Of a DNA stretch of 64,000 nucleotides, positions 52,593 to 59,621 are shown in pieces. The stretch covers positions 37,089 to 101,088 of the forward strand of contig NZ_BOMV01000011.1 in the NCBI RefSeq assembly GCF_016862375.1. Direction: 5' to 3'. A program made the translations under genes and the position numbers. Numbering within the stretch: the stretch's first letter is position 1; the number at the start of each line of letters is the position of its first letter. Source of the stretch: Paractinoplanes rishiriensis (lineage in GTDB: Bacteria; Actinomycetota; Actinomycetes; Mycobacteriales; Micromonosporaceae). The notes below the pieces were generated by a model, which was not told the origin of the DNA, did not search any database, and saw only the letters and a list, made by a program, of their open reading frames with translations.

Positions 52593-53558
52593 TCAGCCGC
52601 GAAGGGCGGACCGGCCCTCTTCCCAGGCGGCCAGCAGGGTGCCGGCCCAGATCGTGTCGAGCGCGAGCGCGCAGCGGGCACCGAACAGCACGTCGCCGGC
52701 CAGTTCCGGTTCGGCCGCGGCGAACGAGCCGCACATGTCGTGCGCGGCGATCTGCTCGTGCACCGCGTCCGCCTCCACGTGCTCGTCGTAAAACGCGGTC
52801 GCTGCGCTGTCGCCACCCAGCCGGCGGAGCCCGGCGGCATACGCGCGGTTCGGCAGCGACGAGGTCATCTCGTACGCCGCCAGGTGCCCGAGCAGCATTC
52901 CCCGGCGGCGGCGATGCAAACCGAAAAGCGACATAAGGTTGTTAATCGCCAGAGTAGGGCCACCCACCATCGCGACGTTCGCGCCGTAGGTGAGGTCCAG
53001 CTCGAACCAGCGCATGGTCTGCTTGAACAGTTCCTGGTGCATGCGGGGCGTCCGGCCGTTGCCGTACTCGTCGGCCTGGATCTCGATGAGCGCCGCCTTG
53101 GGCCGCCCGGAGAGCCGCGGGATGGCCCAGGTGTGCGGGTCGGCCTCGCGCAGGTGATAGACGGAGCGGTGGGTGACGAACTCCCGGAACTGTTCGTAGG
53201 TGGCCCGCCCGCGCAGATACCCGGACAGCGACGGGCCGTCGTCGGCGGCCACCACGGCGGCCAGGCCGTCCGCCACCGCGCCGGGGTCCACCGGTTCCGG
53301 CGGCCCGGCCAGGTCGTGCAGCGCGGACTCGAACCGCCGTTCCAGCGCACCGCGGAAGCGGATCAGGTCTGGATCCCACTCCCACTCGTCGGCGACGCCG
53401 TCCCATCCGCGGTAGGCGAGTTCGTAGCAGACGAAGAGCGCGAGATGCAGATCCTCGTCGTCGTCCGGTACCGGTTCCGACGGGAGCGCCGTACCGGACC
53501 CGGACAGCGTGTCGATCACCGCGGACGAGGCGGTTCCCCGAGCCACTGGCATTTTCAT
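52593..53558 (-). CDS. Heme-oxygenase-like diiron protein (iron-containing redox enzyme family)
   Basis: 321 residues, all-helical. Candidate iron ligands are EIQADEYGNGR (E and DE), ELDLTYG, and FYDEHVEADAVHEQIAAHD, the E-H-x2-E-x2-H pattern of heme-oxygenase-like diiron oxidases/oxygenases. Characterised relatives perform N-oxygenation, decarboxylation or desaturation; this one's substrate is unknown. It leads the operon with katE and is divergent from a CDGSH protein gene (75 bp between starts), which may supply electrons. Confidence 0.82.
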   Translation of the reverse strand: MKMPVARGTASSAVIDTLSGSGTALPSEPVPDDDEDLHLALFVCYELAYRGWDGVADEWEWDPDLIRFRGALERRFESALHDLAGPPEPVDPGAVADGLAAVVAADDGPSLSGYLRGRATYEQFREFVTHRSVYHLREADPHTWAIPRLSGRPKAALIEIQADEYGNGRTPRMHQELFKQTMRWFELDLTYGANVAMVGGPTLAINNLMSLFGLHRRRRGMLLGHLAAYEMTSSLPNRAYAAGLRRLGGDSAATAFYDEHVEADAVHEQIAAHDMCGSFAAAEPELAGDVLFGARCALALDTIWAGTLLAAWEEGRSALRG

Positions 53559-53632
53559 GTGCCGCCGGATGCCCCGCCGAAGCCCTGCTAAACGGCTGGT
53601 TTCGAGCCGGCGGCAGCGGGCATTCCGTGATC

Positions 53633-53848
53633 ATGTCGGCGATCATCACCCCGTACGAGGACGGCCCGTTGATCGTGCGGGGCGACTTCGTCCTGCGCAC
53701 CCCGGACGGCGACGTCATCGAACCGGGCCGGCCCACGATCGCGCTGTGCCGGTGCGGCAAATCCGCCATCAAACCGTTCTGCGACGGCACCCACAAGGCG
53801 GCCGGCTTCCGGGCCGGCACCGGCCGCGACACACCCGACCCGCGCTAA
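53633..53848 (+). CDS. Small CDGSH-type iron-sulfur protein
   Basis: 71 residues. C39-x-C41-x2-S-x3-P-x-C50-D-G-x-H54, the 3Cys-1His ligand set of a 2Fe-2S CDGSH cluster. It has no membrane anchor, so it is cytoplasmic, probably an electron carrier or redox sensor. GTG 53627 is a possible start two codons earlier. Placed back to back with the heme-oxygenase-like diiron gene. Confidence 0.93.
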   Translation: MSAIITPYEDGPLIVRGDFVLRTPDGDVIEPGRPTIALCRCGKSAIKPFCDGTHKAAGFRAGTGRDTPDPR

Positions 53849-53901
53849 GGCGGGCCCCGGGGCGATATCCCCACTGGGGACTGTCCACGTAGAGTCCGGA
53901 T

Positions 53902-54396
53902 GTGGCTGAAACGCAACGCCGGCCGGTGCCGCGCAACGACGACGGCGAGTTGGACACCGCGCTGGCCTTCCTCACGTTCGCGCGGGAAGCCGTGCTGCGG
54001 AAGACCGAGGGCCTCGACGACGAGCAAATCCGCCGGGCGCTGGTGGGCACCGGCACCACCTTGCTCGGTCTGGTGCAGCATCTGACCGTGGGGGAGCGGT
54101 ACTGGTTCGGCTTCCACGTGGCCGGCATCGAGGCCGCCGACTCGTGGGACTTCGGGATGGACGTCCCACCGGACCGCCCCGCCGCCGCGGTCCTCGACGA
54201 CTACCGGACGGCCATCCACGAGAGCGACCGGATGATCCGCGAGGCGGGCAGCCCCGACACCAAGGTGCTGCGCCCGGTCGACGGCCGCTGGCTGTCGGTC
54301 CGCTGGGTCCTCGCCCACATGACCACCGAGACCGCCCGCCACGCCGGCCACGCCGACATCCTGCGCGAGCAGATCGACGGCACCACCGGCCGCTGA
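53902..54396 (+). CDS. DinB-superfamily protein (DUF664-like)
   Basis: 164 residues, four-helix-bundle type. Metal-binding histidines are suggested by GLVQHLTVGERYW and by HMTTETARHAGHAD, the usual pair in DinB/YfiT-like proteins. Actinobacterial members often act as mycothiol- or bacillithiol-dependent transferases. The start is GTG 53902, 53 bp after the CDGSH gene. It may be cotranscribed with the CDGSH gene; the actual reaction is unknown. Confidence 0.87.
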   Translation: MAETQRRPVPRNDDGELDTALAFLTFAREAVLRKTEGLDDEQIRRALVGTGTTLLGLVQHLTVGERYWFGFHVAGIEAADSWDFGMDVPPDRPAAAVLDDYRTAIHESDRMIREAGSPDTKVLRPVDGRWLSVRWVLAHMTTETARHAGHADILREQIDGTTGR

Positions 54397-54412
54397 GGTC
54401 CGGACGGGACGG

Positions 54413-54958
54413 TCAGCAGAACTTGCCGGCCCGCTTCTGGAAATCCTCCTCGGACTCGACGCGCTCGTCGTAGTTCACCGCGGACAGCACCTCACCGGCC
54501 TTCAGCTGGCGCAACCGGGCCAGCGTGAAGTCCACCGCCGCGGTGCGGCTCGAGGCGAAGACGTGGTACTCGCGGTCCTCGCGGAACTCGCGCAGTGAGT
54601 TGTCCGCCCCGGCCTGCCATCCGGGCGGCGGCGGGCCGAGCAGTTCGAGGCGGGCCGGTGCGTCCGGAAGGGACGCCGGGAGCGCGCCCCGGGAGGCCGG
54701 CGGGACCGGCGCCCAGACGCGCCAGTCCGGGTACGGCGGCGGGCCCGGCTCGGTGGCCGGCGCCGGCGAAGCGTCCCGGTCGATCTCCCACAGCGTCACG
54801 GACTCCACCCGGTTGAGGGCGCAGTTGGCGACCACGAGCGTGGGCCGGTCGTCCACCAGGACGACCGCGAGGAACGGATTGGGCTCGGGCGAACACCCGC
54901 CGAGCGCGAGCAGGCCTCCGGCGCTGACCAGGGCGGCGAGACGACGTGACACCCGCAC
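54413..54958 (-). CDS. Lipoprotein, unknown function
   Basis: 181 residues. Signal peptide with lipobox LGGC at ~19-22, then a beta-rich domain opening with FLAVVLVDDRPTLVVANC and a Pro-rich middle. Two cysteines (ANCALN and the final C) may pair. I recognise no family. It lies 13 bp downstream of the DivIVA-like gene and may belong to its transcript. The start is GTG 54958; a second GTG lies two codons in. Confidence 0.7.
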   Translation of the reverse strand: MRVSRRLAALVSAGGLLALGGCSPEPNPFLAVVLVDDRPTLVVANCALNRVESVTLWEIDRDASPAPATEPGPPPYPDWRVWAPVPPASRGALPASLPDAPARLELLGPPPPGWQAGADNSLREFREDREYHVFASSRTAAVDFTLARLRQLKAGEVLSAVNYDERVESEEDFQKRAGKFC

Positions 54959-54971
54959 CTCGACTTTCGGC

Positions 54972-55643
54972 TCAGGGGGCCTCGGGGGCGCTGTTCAGTT
55001 CCTGCAACTGCTGGGTGACGTGGCTGTTAAGGGCCGAGTGGTAGCCCTGGGCGAGCTGGCCGAGCCGGTCGATCTCCTCGAGCAGGGCGGCCCGCTTGGC
55101 GCCGATGCTGTTGAGCGCCTCAGCGTGCTGGCGGCGGGCGTCCGACTCAATCGTGCCGGCGTTCAGCTGGGCCTCGCCGGTGATCTGCTCGGCCTTGGTG
55201 CGGGCGCTGGTCAGCAGCTGGTCGGACTCGAGCTGGGCATCGCGCATGTGGTCGTCGGCGGTGCGCTGGGCCATCATCAGGACCCGGGTGTTGTCACCGG
55301 TGCCGGGCGGCGGGCCGGCCGGCGGCGCGGACCGGCGGGCGCGTTCCAGCTCGGCCTGCATGCTGCGGGCGTTCTGTTCGGCCCGGGCGCGGGCCTCCTG
55401 CAACCGTTCGAGCTGCGCGGTGAGGTCGGCGAACTCGTTGTTGAGGACCATGGTGGAGGCGGGTCCGGCGCCGCCGCCGCGCTGGGCCTGGTCGCGCAGG
55501 GCGCCGTTTTCCTCGAGGAGGCGGATCAGTTCCTGCTCGACCTCGTCGAGGAACGCGTCGACCTCCTCCTCGTCGTATCCACGCTTGCCGATCGGCGGCT
55601 TCTTGAAAGCCACGTTGTGGATGTCTGCTGGAGTGAGCGGCAT
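54972..55643 (-). CDS. DivIVA/Wag31-type coiled-coil protein
   Basis: 223 residues. The N-terminal DivIVA domain is clear ([34 protein letters not shown]), with the membrane-binding turn, followed by a short coiled coil, a Gly/Pro-rich linker (~58-65), a long coiled coil and the C-terminal SHVTQQLQ. In actinobacteria these proteins mark poles and organise tip growth. The true wag31 lies in the division cluster near ftsZ/sepF, which is absent here, so this may be a paralogue. ATG 55643 begins exactly at the conserved MPLTP. Confidence 0.9.
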   Translation of the reverse strand: MPLTPADIHNVAFKKPPIGKRGYDEEEVDAFLDEVEQELIRLLEENGALRDQAQRGGGAGPASTMVLNNEFADLTAQLERLQEARARAEQNARSMQAELERARRSAPPAGPPPGTGDNTRVLMMAQRTADDHMRDAQLESDQLLTSARTKAEQITGEAQLNAGTIESDARRQHAEALNSIGAKRAALLEEIDRLGQLAQGYHSALNSHVTQQLQELNSAPEAP

Positions 55644-56000
55644 CGTGCTCCCTGGTTCCGGTCGTTGGGGCGTGCGGCCCGACATCCTACGCAACCGGGC
55701 TGCGTCGCCGCCGTGGGCGTGATCACCCACGGCGCGGGTGGGCCGTCACCTGGTCGGTCAGCAGCTTAACCGGGCCGGCCCGGGCCAGCCCGCCCGCGCG
55801 CCGTAGGGTACCCCCAGCGAGCGGACCGGCACCGTCCGCATCGGGCCGCGCAGGGACGCTGACCAGCCAATCCCCGTGCGGCGGCCAAGACCGCTTCGTC
55901 CAGCGGCAAAACAGGCGCGCCCGGCCCTCTTCGTGATCTATCTCGCCTTCCGCCTGGTAAGGCCGTTCCGATACCGTGCCCGAAAGGGAGAGGTAGCCCC
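55644..56000. other. Intergenic region between divergent DivIVA-like and heme oxygenase genes
   Basis: About 360 bp without a plausible gene. It has a small hairpin CCGTGGG-CGTGATCA-CCCACGG (55711-55732) and a GC-rich inverted stretch near 55770-55795. Promoters for both flanking genes must lie here, but I see no strong -35/-10 pair. AAGGGAGAGG just before 56001 is the ribosome-binding site of the heme oxygenase gene. Confidence 0.6.
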
Positions 56001-56654
56001 ATGACGACGTTCGCCGCCCGTCTGCGTCGCGCCACCATGGTCGAGCACCGCGAGGCAGAGACCCGGAGCTTCATCGCCCGCCTGCTCGCCGGCAGCGTGC
56101 CGCCGGACGGCTTCGCCGCGCTCACCGCGCAGTACCTGGTGATCTACCGCGAGCTGGAGTCGGCCGCCGAGCACATGCGTACCGACCCGGTGGCCGGCCC
56201 GTTCGCCGACCCAGCGCTGACCCGGGTGCCGGCCCTCGAGGACGACCTGTCCCACCTGTGCGGACCCGACTGGCAACGGTCGGTGCAGCCGCTCGGTGCG
56301 ACCCTGCGGTACGCCCGCCGCCTGCGCGAGCACTGCCACACCTCGCCGGCCCACTTCATCGCCCACCACTATGTCCGCTACCTGGGCGATCTCAGCGGCG
56401 GCCTGCTGGTGGGACGGTCGGTGGCCGAGACGTACCGGCTGGGCCGTGACGGCGTGAACTTCTACGAGTTCGACCGGATCGCCGACCCGAAGGCGTACAA
56501 GATGACCTATCGCGAGCGTCTCACCGCGCTGCCGCTGTCCGAGGAGGATCTCGCAGTGCTGGTCGCCGAGGCCCAGCTGGCGTTCCGCCTGAACGCCGCG
56601 GTGTTCCAGGAACTGGGTGCGGCCTATCCCGACGATTTCGCGCCGGCTGCCTGA
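56001..56654 (+). CDS. Heme oxygenase (biliverdin-forming, HmuO-like)
   Basis: 217 residues, full-length for the family. Proximal heme ligand H16 in MVEHREAETRSF, and the distal-helix motif YLGDLSGG. It opens heme to biliverdin, iron and CO, using electrons from a reductase encoded elsewhere. No heme transporter lies nearby, so it may serve recycling more than uptake. Its 3' end overlaps the convergent TOPRIM gene by 31 bp. Confidence 0.93.
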   Translation: MTTFAARLRRATMVEHREAETRSFIARLLAGSVPPDGFAALTAQYLVIYRELESAAEHMRTDPVAGPFADPALTRVPALEDDLSHLCGPDWQRSVQPLGATLRYARRLREHCHTSPAHFIAHHYVRYLGDLSGGLLVGRSVAETYRLGRDGVNFYEFDRIADPKAYKMTYRERLTALPLSEEDLAVLVAEAQLAFRLNAAVFQELGAAYPDDFAPAA

Positions 56655-57274
56655 AGCAGCCCGTCGAGCGGTCGCGGCAGGGGGTCGGCGGCCTCCACGA
56701 GCAGCCGTACGTAGCGAAGGTTGCGGCTCGAACTGCTCCGGATGAACCGGTACATCTGCGCGTCGAGGTCGCGCCCGCGCCAGGCCACCTGCTTCCGGAA
56801 CGACCGCCACGGCCGCTGGTCGCCCTGGGCCTCGAAGAGCGCCTCGATCCGCGCCGGCCCCACCGCCCGGATCAGCTCCTCCTCCAGGTCGCCGACGCAC
56901 ACGAAGAACCCGAGCGCCGCCATCTCCGCGCGGTCGCGGGCCGCACCGACCCCGGCCCTGGCGAGCTCACGCCGGAAGATCTCCTCTTCGCGCAGGTCGC
57001 ACATCCCGGACAGCCGAACCTCGGCGCCCACCATGGCGAGGAACCGCCCGATCGCGTGCGCCCCACCGATCGGCACGACGACCACCCGCTCCGCCGCGAG
57101 ATCCCGCCCATGACGGGCCGCGGCCGTCTCCAGCGCGATCCGGTCACTGATCCCCTCGACGAGCACCACGGCCGAGGCGGCGCCGACCTGCGCGAGGGCG
57201 TCGGCGGTCGCCCGCATCGAGGCCGCGTTCCCACCCGCCATCCCGAAATCCTCAGCGACGCGCAACTGCACCAC
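56624..57274 (-). CDS. Stand-alone TOPRIM (OLD-family-like) protein
   Basis: 216 residues. The TOPRIM signature is visible: VLVEGISDRIALETAA (conserved glutamate) and GMCDLREEE in place of the usual D-x-D. The second acidic pair is thus altered to D-L-R-E. OLD nucleases have an ATPase domain before TOPRIM; here there is none, only an N-terminal ~35-residue lead-in. It may be a nuclease subunit or an inactive relative. It is convergent and overlapping with heme oxygenase. Confidence 0.75.
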   Translation of the reverse strand: MVQLRVAEDFGMAGGNAASMRATADALAQVGAASAVVLVEGISDRIALETAAARHGRDLAAERVVVVPIGGAHAIGRFLAMVGAEVRLSGMCDLREEEIFRRELARAGVGAARDRAEMAALGFFVCVGDLEEELIRAVGPARIEALFEAQGDQRPWRSFRKQVAWRGRDLDAQMYRFIRSSSSRNLRYVRLLVEAADPLPRPLDGLLQAAGAKSSG

Positions 57275-57290
57275 AAGCGATTAAGCCGAT

Positions 57291-58022
57291 TCACGGCGCT
57301 CGAACAGATTCACCGTAATTTGGCCGGGCGGTCTCGATGGTGCGGGCGACGCCGTCCAGGATGCAGCGCAGGCCGAACTCGCGGGTCTGGCGTGGCCGGC
57401 GGACCGGGCGGGTGTCCAGTGCCTCCAGGGCCGGGAAGCGTTCCCGGTAGGCCCGCAGCAGCTCGTCGTGGGTGGAGTCGTGCCACGGCTGGGTGCCGGC
57501 GACGTCGGGGCCGTGAGTGTTGCGCAGGTGTCCGCTGATCACGGTGACCACGTCCATCCGCTCGGCCACCGGCAGCGGCGTCTCGGCCAGGGCGGCGATC
57601 GCCGCCTCGACCCAGCCCACCTCGCGCGGGCCCATCACCCGGTCGCCGGTGGTGACGCCGGGCAGCCACGGGTGGGTCTCCCAGGTGGCCGAGAGCAGGT
57701 GGGCCCAGCGCTCCAGCCGTGGCCGCCAGCCGCCGCGCACCTGGCGCAGGTCGGGTGGTTCCTCGACGGCCAATTCGATCATCAGCGCGATCAGGTCCGA
57801 CTTCGCCGAGACGTGGCGGTACAGGGACATCTTGGTGAAGTCCAGCGCCTCGGCGACCCGCTGCATGGACACCGCCTCGATGCCGTCGGCGTCGGCGATC
57901 GCGAGGGCGGCGGCCGCGATCTTGTCGACGTTCAGCGTTGCTTTCGGGCCGCGGGTGGGCGCGGCCCGCAGGCCCCACAGCAGTTCGAGCATCCGTGAAC
58001 GCTCATTCGTCGGTGTCGGCAT
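57291..58022 (-). CDS. TetR-family repressor (TetR_C type)
   Basis: 243 residues. HTH region AVSMQRVAEALDFTKMSLYRHVSAKSDLIALM, C-terminal TetR_C-like ligand domain. The start ATG 58022 precedes a basic lead; upstream in-frame codons run over the operator and promoter region of the divergent gene and are unlikely to be translated. It probably represses the reductase-like gene at 58111 through two GGACAC-type palindromes and is released by an unknown small molecule. Confidence 0.9.
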   Translation of the reverse strand: MPTPTNERSRMLELLWGLRAAPTRGPKATLNVDKIAAAALAIADADGIEAVSMQRVAEALDFTKMSLYRHVSAKSDLIALMIELAVEEPPDLRQVRGGWRPRLERWAHLLSATWETHPWLPGVTTGDRVMGPREVGWVEAAIAALAETPLPVAERMDVVTVISGHLRNTHGPDVAGTQPWHDSTHDELLRAYRERFPALEALDTRPVRRPRQTREFGLRCILDGVARTIETARPNYGESVRAP

Positions 58023-58038
58023 GAAATCCTCGGCAACC

Positions 58039-58067
58039 TTGACAACTGTTACTGCGGGACACAGTAT
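58039..58067 (+). promoter_or_regulatory. Predicted promoter of the RibD-type reductase gene
   Basis: TTGACA (58039-58044), 17-bp spacer, CAGTAT (58062-58067). The -10 is weak and lies inside the first repressor palindrome. Confidence 0.5.
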
Positions 58068-58085
58068 CCGAGGGACACAGTGTCC
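58057..58085. promoter_or_regulatory. Twin TetR operators GGACACAGTRTCC
   Basis: GGACACAGTATCC (58057-58069) and GGACACAGTGTCC (58073-58085), 16 bp apart start to start. The second is a perfect palindrome about a central A. A further half-site GACAC follows at ~58090. They cover the -10 and start of transcription of the gene at 58111, as expected for the divergent TetR. Confidence 0.7.
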
Positions 58086-58110
58086 GCTAGACACAGAAGG
58101 GGCTCCGGCC

Positions 58111-58746
58111 ATGTCACTCATCCGCGTTCAGAACTTCTCGATCTCGCTCGACGGCTTCGGCACCGGCGCGGGGCAGACCAAGGACCTGCACTTCGGCCAC
58201 GCCGGGGACCGGCTGCACGAATGGATGTTCGCGACCCGGTACTGGGAGGCCGGCGGCAGCGGCGGCGTCGACGATCTGTTCCTGCGCCAGTTCGACGCCG
58301 GGGTCGGCGCCGAGATCATGGGTGCCGGCAAGTTCGGCCACCCCGGCTGGCACGACGACCCGGACTGGAAGGGTGCCTGGGGTCCCAACCCGCCGTTCCA
58401 CACGCCGGTCTTCGTCCTCACCCACCACCCGCGCCCGTCCATCGAGATGGAGGGCGGCACCACGTACCACTTCCTGAACGCCGAGCCGGCCGAGGCTGCG
58501 AAGATCGCCCGCGACGCCGCCGGCGGCCTGGACGTGCGCCTGGGTGGCGGGCCAAGCATGATCCGCGACTTCCTGGCGGCCGGACTGGTCGACCACATGC
58601 ACGTCTCGGTGGTGCCGATCCTGCTGGGCCGCGGCGTACGGCTCTGGGATGGTTTGGAGGGTTTGGAGAGGGACTACCGGGTCGAAACCACCTCGTCGCC
58701 CAGCGGCGTGACCCACCTGACCTTCACCCGGTCGGCCGGTGCGTGA
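58111..58746 (+). CDS. RibD C-terminal-type / dihydrofolate-reductase-like protein
   Basis: 211 residues of the YyaP/RibD_C family. N-terminal FSISLDGFGTG, mid AEIMGAGKF with HTPVFVLTHHPRPSIEMEGGTTYHFL, and the NADPH-binding VRLGGGPSMIRDFLAAGLVDHMHVSVVPILLGRGVRLW. Stand-alone members are NADPH-dependent reductases of unknown substrate. AAGGGG lies 8 bp before the ATG. It is controlled by the divergent TetR by position. Confidence 0.9.
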   Translation: MSLIRVQNFSISLDGFGTGAGQTKDLHFGHAGDRLHEWMFATRYWEAGGSGGVDDLFLRQFDAGVGAEIMGAGKFGHPGWHDDPDWKGAWGPNPPFHTPVFVLTHHPRPSIEMEGGTTYHFLNAEPAEAAKIARDAAGGLDVRLGGGPSMIRDFLAAGLVDHMHVSVVPILLGRGVRLWDGLEGLERDYRVETTSSPSGVTHLTFTRSAGA

Positions 58747-58763
58747 TATCCAGCGGGTGGGCG

Positions 58764-59330
58764 CTAGCGGGTGAGGTGACGCCGATCGACGTCCAGGTCG
58801 CGGGTCAGGGAATCCAGGCAGTCGCCGCACACGCCGTGGGTGATCGCCGGCAGCGGGGTGCGGCCGCGTTCGAGCAGGCCCAGGCGCCGGCAACCCTCCT
58901 CGATGTCGACCCAGTCGCCGACCTGGACGCGGGCGCACCAGCCGCACATGCGGAGCATCTCGCTGCCGCGGTCACCGGCGTCCGGGTCGAGGAGAGGCAA
59001 TGGGGTACGGGCCTGACTGCGCTCGGCGGCGCTGACGATCTCGATGCCGCCGTGCGCCGTGCTGGTGACCGTTGCCTTCATGAGGCGGCGCTCGGCCGGC
59101 GCGTCGCACCGGTAGCCCAGGACCAGCGGTCGCTCGCCCCGGCCGCGGCTCAGCCGGAAGATCGCGCGCCACACCACGCACAGGTCGGCACCGCTGACGA
59201 AATCGGCCAGACCGTCCCCGATCGGCGGCGGCACGCAGGCGCCGCCGTTGTTGGCGAGCGCGAACTCGGTCCAGTGCCCGCCGACGCCGCACAGGCGGTC
59301 ATCGCCATCGAAACGCCAGCTGATGGCCAT
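58764..59330 (-). CDS. PAS-like protein with C-terminal zinc-type cysteine pairs
   Basis: 188 residues. The N-terminal ~105 residues look PAS-like (WRFDGDDRLCGVGGHWTEFA, RPLVLGYRCDAPAERRLMKATV). The C terminus carries MCGWCARVQ ... WVDIEEGCRRLGL ... ITHGVCGDCLDSL, with two C-x2-C pairs spaced as in the short zinc-type module often found after PAS or GGDEF sensors. No output domain is present. It may be a stand-alone sensor feeding another protein. Function is not assigned. Confidence 0.7.
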   Translation of the reverse strand: MAISWRFDGDDRLCGVGGHWTEFALANNGGACVPPPIGDGLADFVSGADLCVVWRAIFRLSRGRGERPLVLGYRCDAPAERRLMKATVTSTAHGGIEIVSAAERSQARTPLPLLDPDAGDRGSEMLRMCGWCARVQVGDWVDIEEGCRRLGLLERGRTPLPAITHGVCGDCLDSLTRDLDVDRRHLTR

Positions 59331-59359
59331 GATGCCCAGTGTCGCAAGGAAACGGCAGG

Positions 59360-59554
59360 TCAGCGGGCACTTCGGGTGCGGTGGGTGGTGATCCAGTCCT
59401 CGACGTCGGCCATGTCCCAGATCTTGCCCTGCGCCAGCTCGGCAATCGGTTTGGGAAAGTCGGGCCGGCTGGCCAGCTGGTAGGCCCGTTGCCGGCTGAC
59501 GCCGAGCAGGCCGCGAATCTCGTGCGCGCCGATCAGGCGCAGCTCTTGCTCCAT
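59360..59554 (-). CDS. Small AlpA/MerR-like DNA-binding protein
   Basis: 64 residues. An N-terminal winged-helix-like HTH (IGAHEIRGLLGVSRQRAYQLASRPDFPKP) and a C-terminal W-x-M-x-D-V-E-D-W motif (IWDMADVEDWITTH), the usual form of excisionase/AlpA-type regulators. No ribosome-binding site is evident, so the mRNA may be leaderless; ATG 59572 is an alternative start. Two overlapping palindromes sit just upstream and may be its own operator. No integrase or phage gene is nearby. Confidence 0.8.
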   Translation of the reverse strand: MEQELRLIGAHEIRGLLGVSRQRAYQLASRPDFPKPIAELAQGKIWDMADVEDWITTHRTRSAR

Positions 59555-59560
59555 ACGTAC

Positions 59561-59578
59561 GACTATAGTCATATGACT
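59561..59578. promoter_or_regulatory. Two overlapping palindromes upstream of the small HTH gene
   Basis: GACTATAGTC (59561-59570) and AGTCATATGACT (59567-59578), both perfect. They lie immediately before the HTH gene and 44 bp before the divergent peptidase gene. Autoregulation is a reasonable guess. Confidence 0.5.
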
Positions 59579-59621
59579 ACGACCTTGCACGGAGTGGCGC
59601 ATCGGTGCGATTGTCGGGCCT

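Noticed and set aside
59360..59554. Toxin-antitoxin antidote or phage excisionase
   Set aside because: No toxin-sized partner, integrase or att-like repeat was seen next to it.
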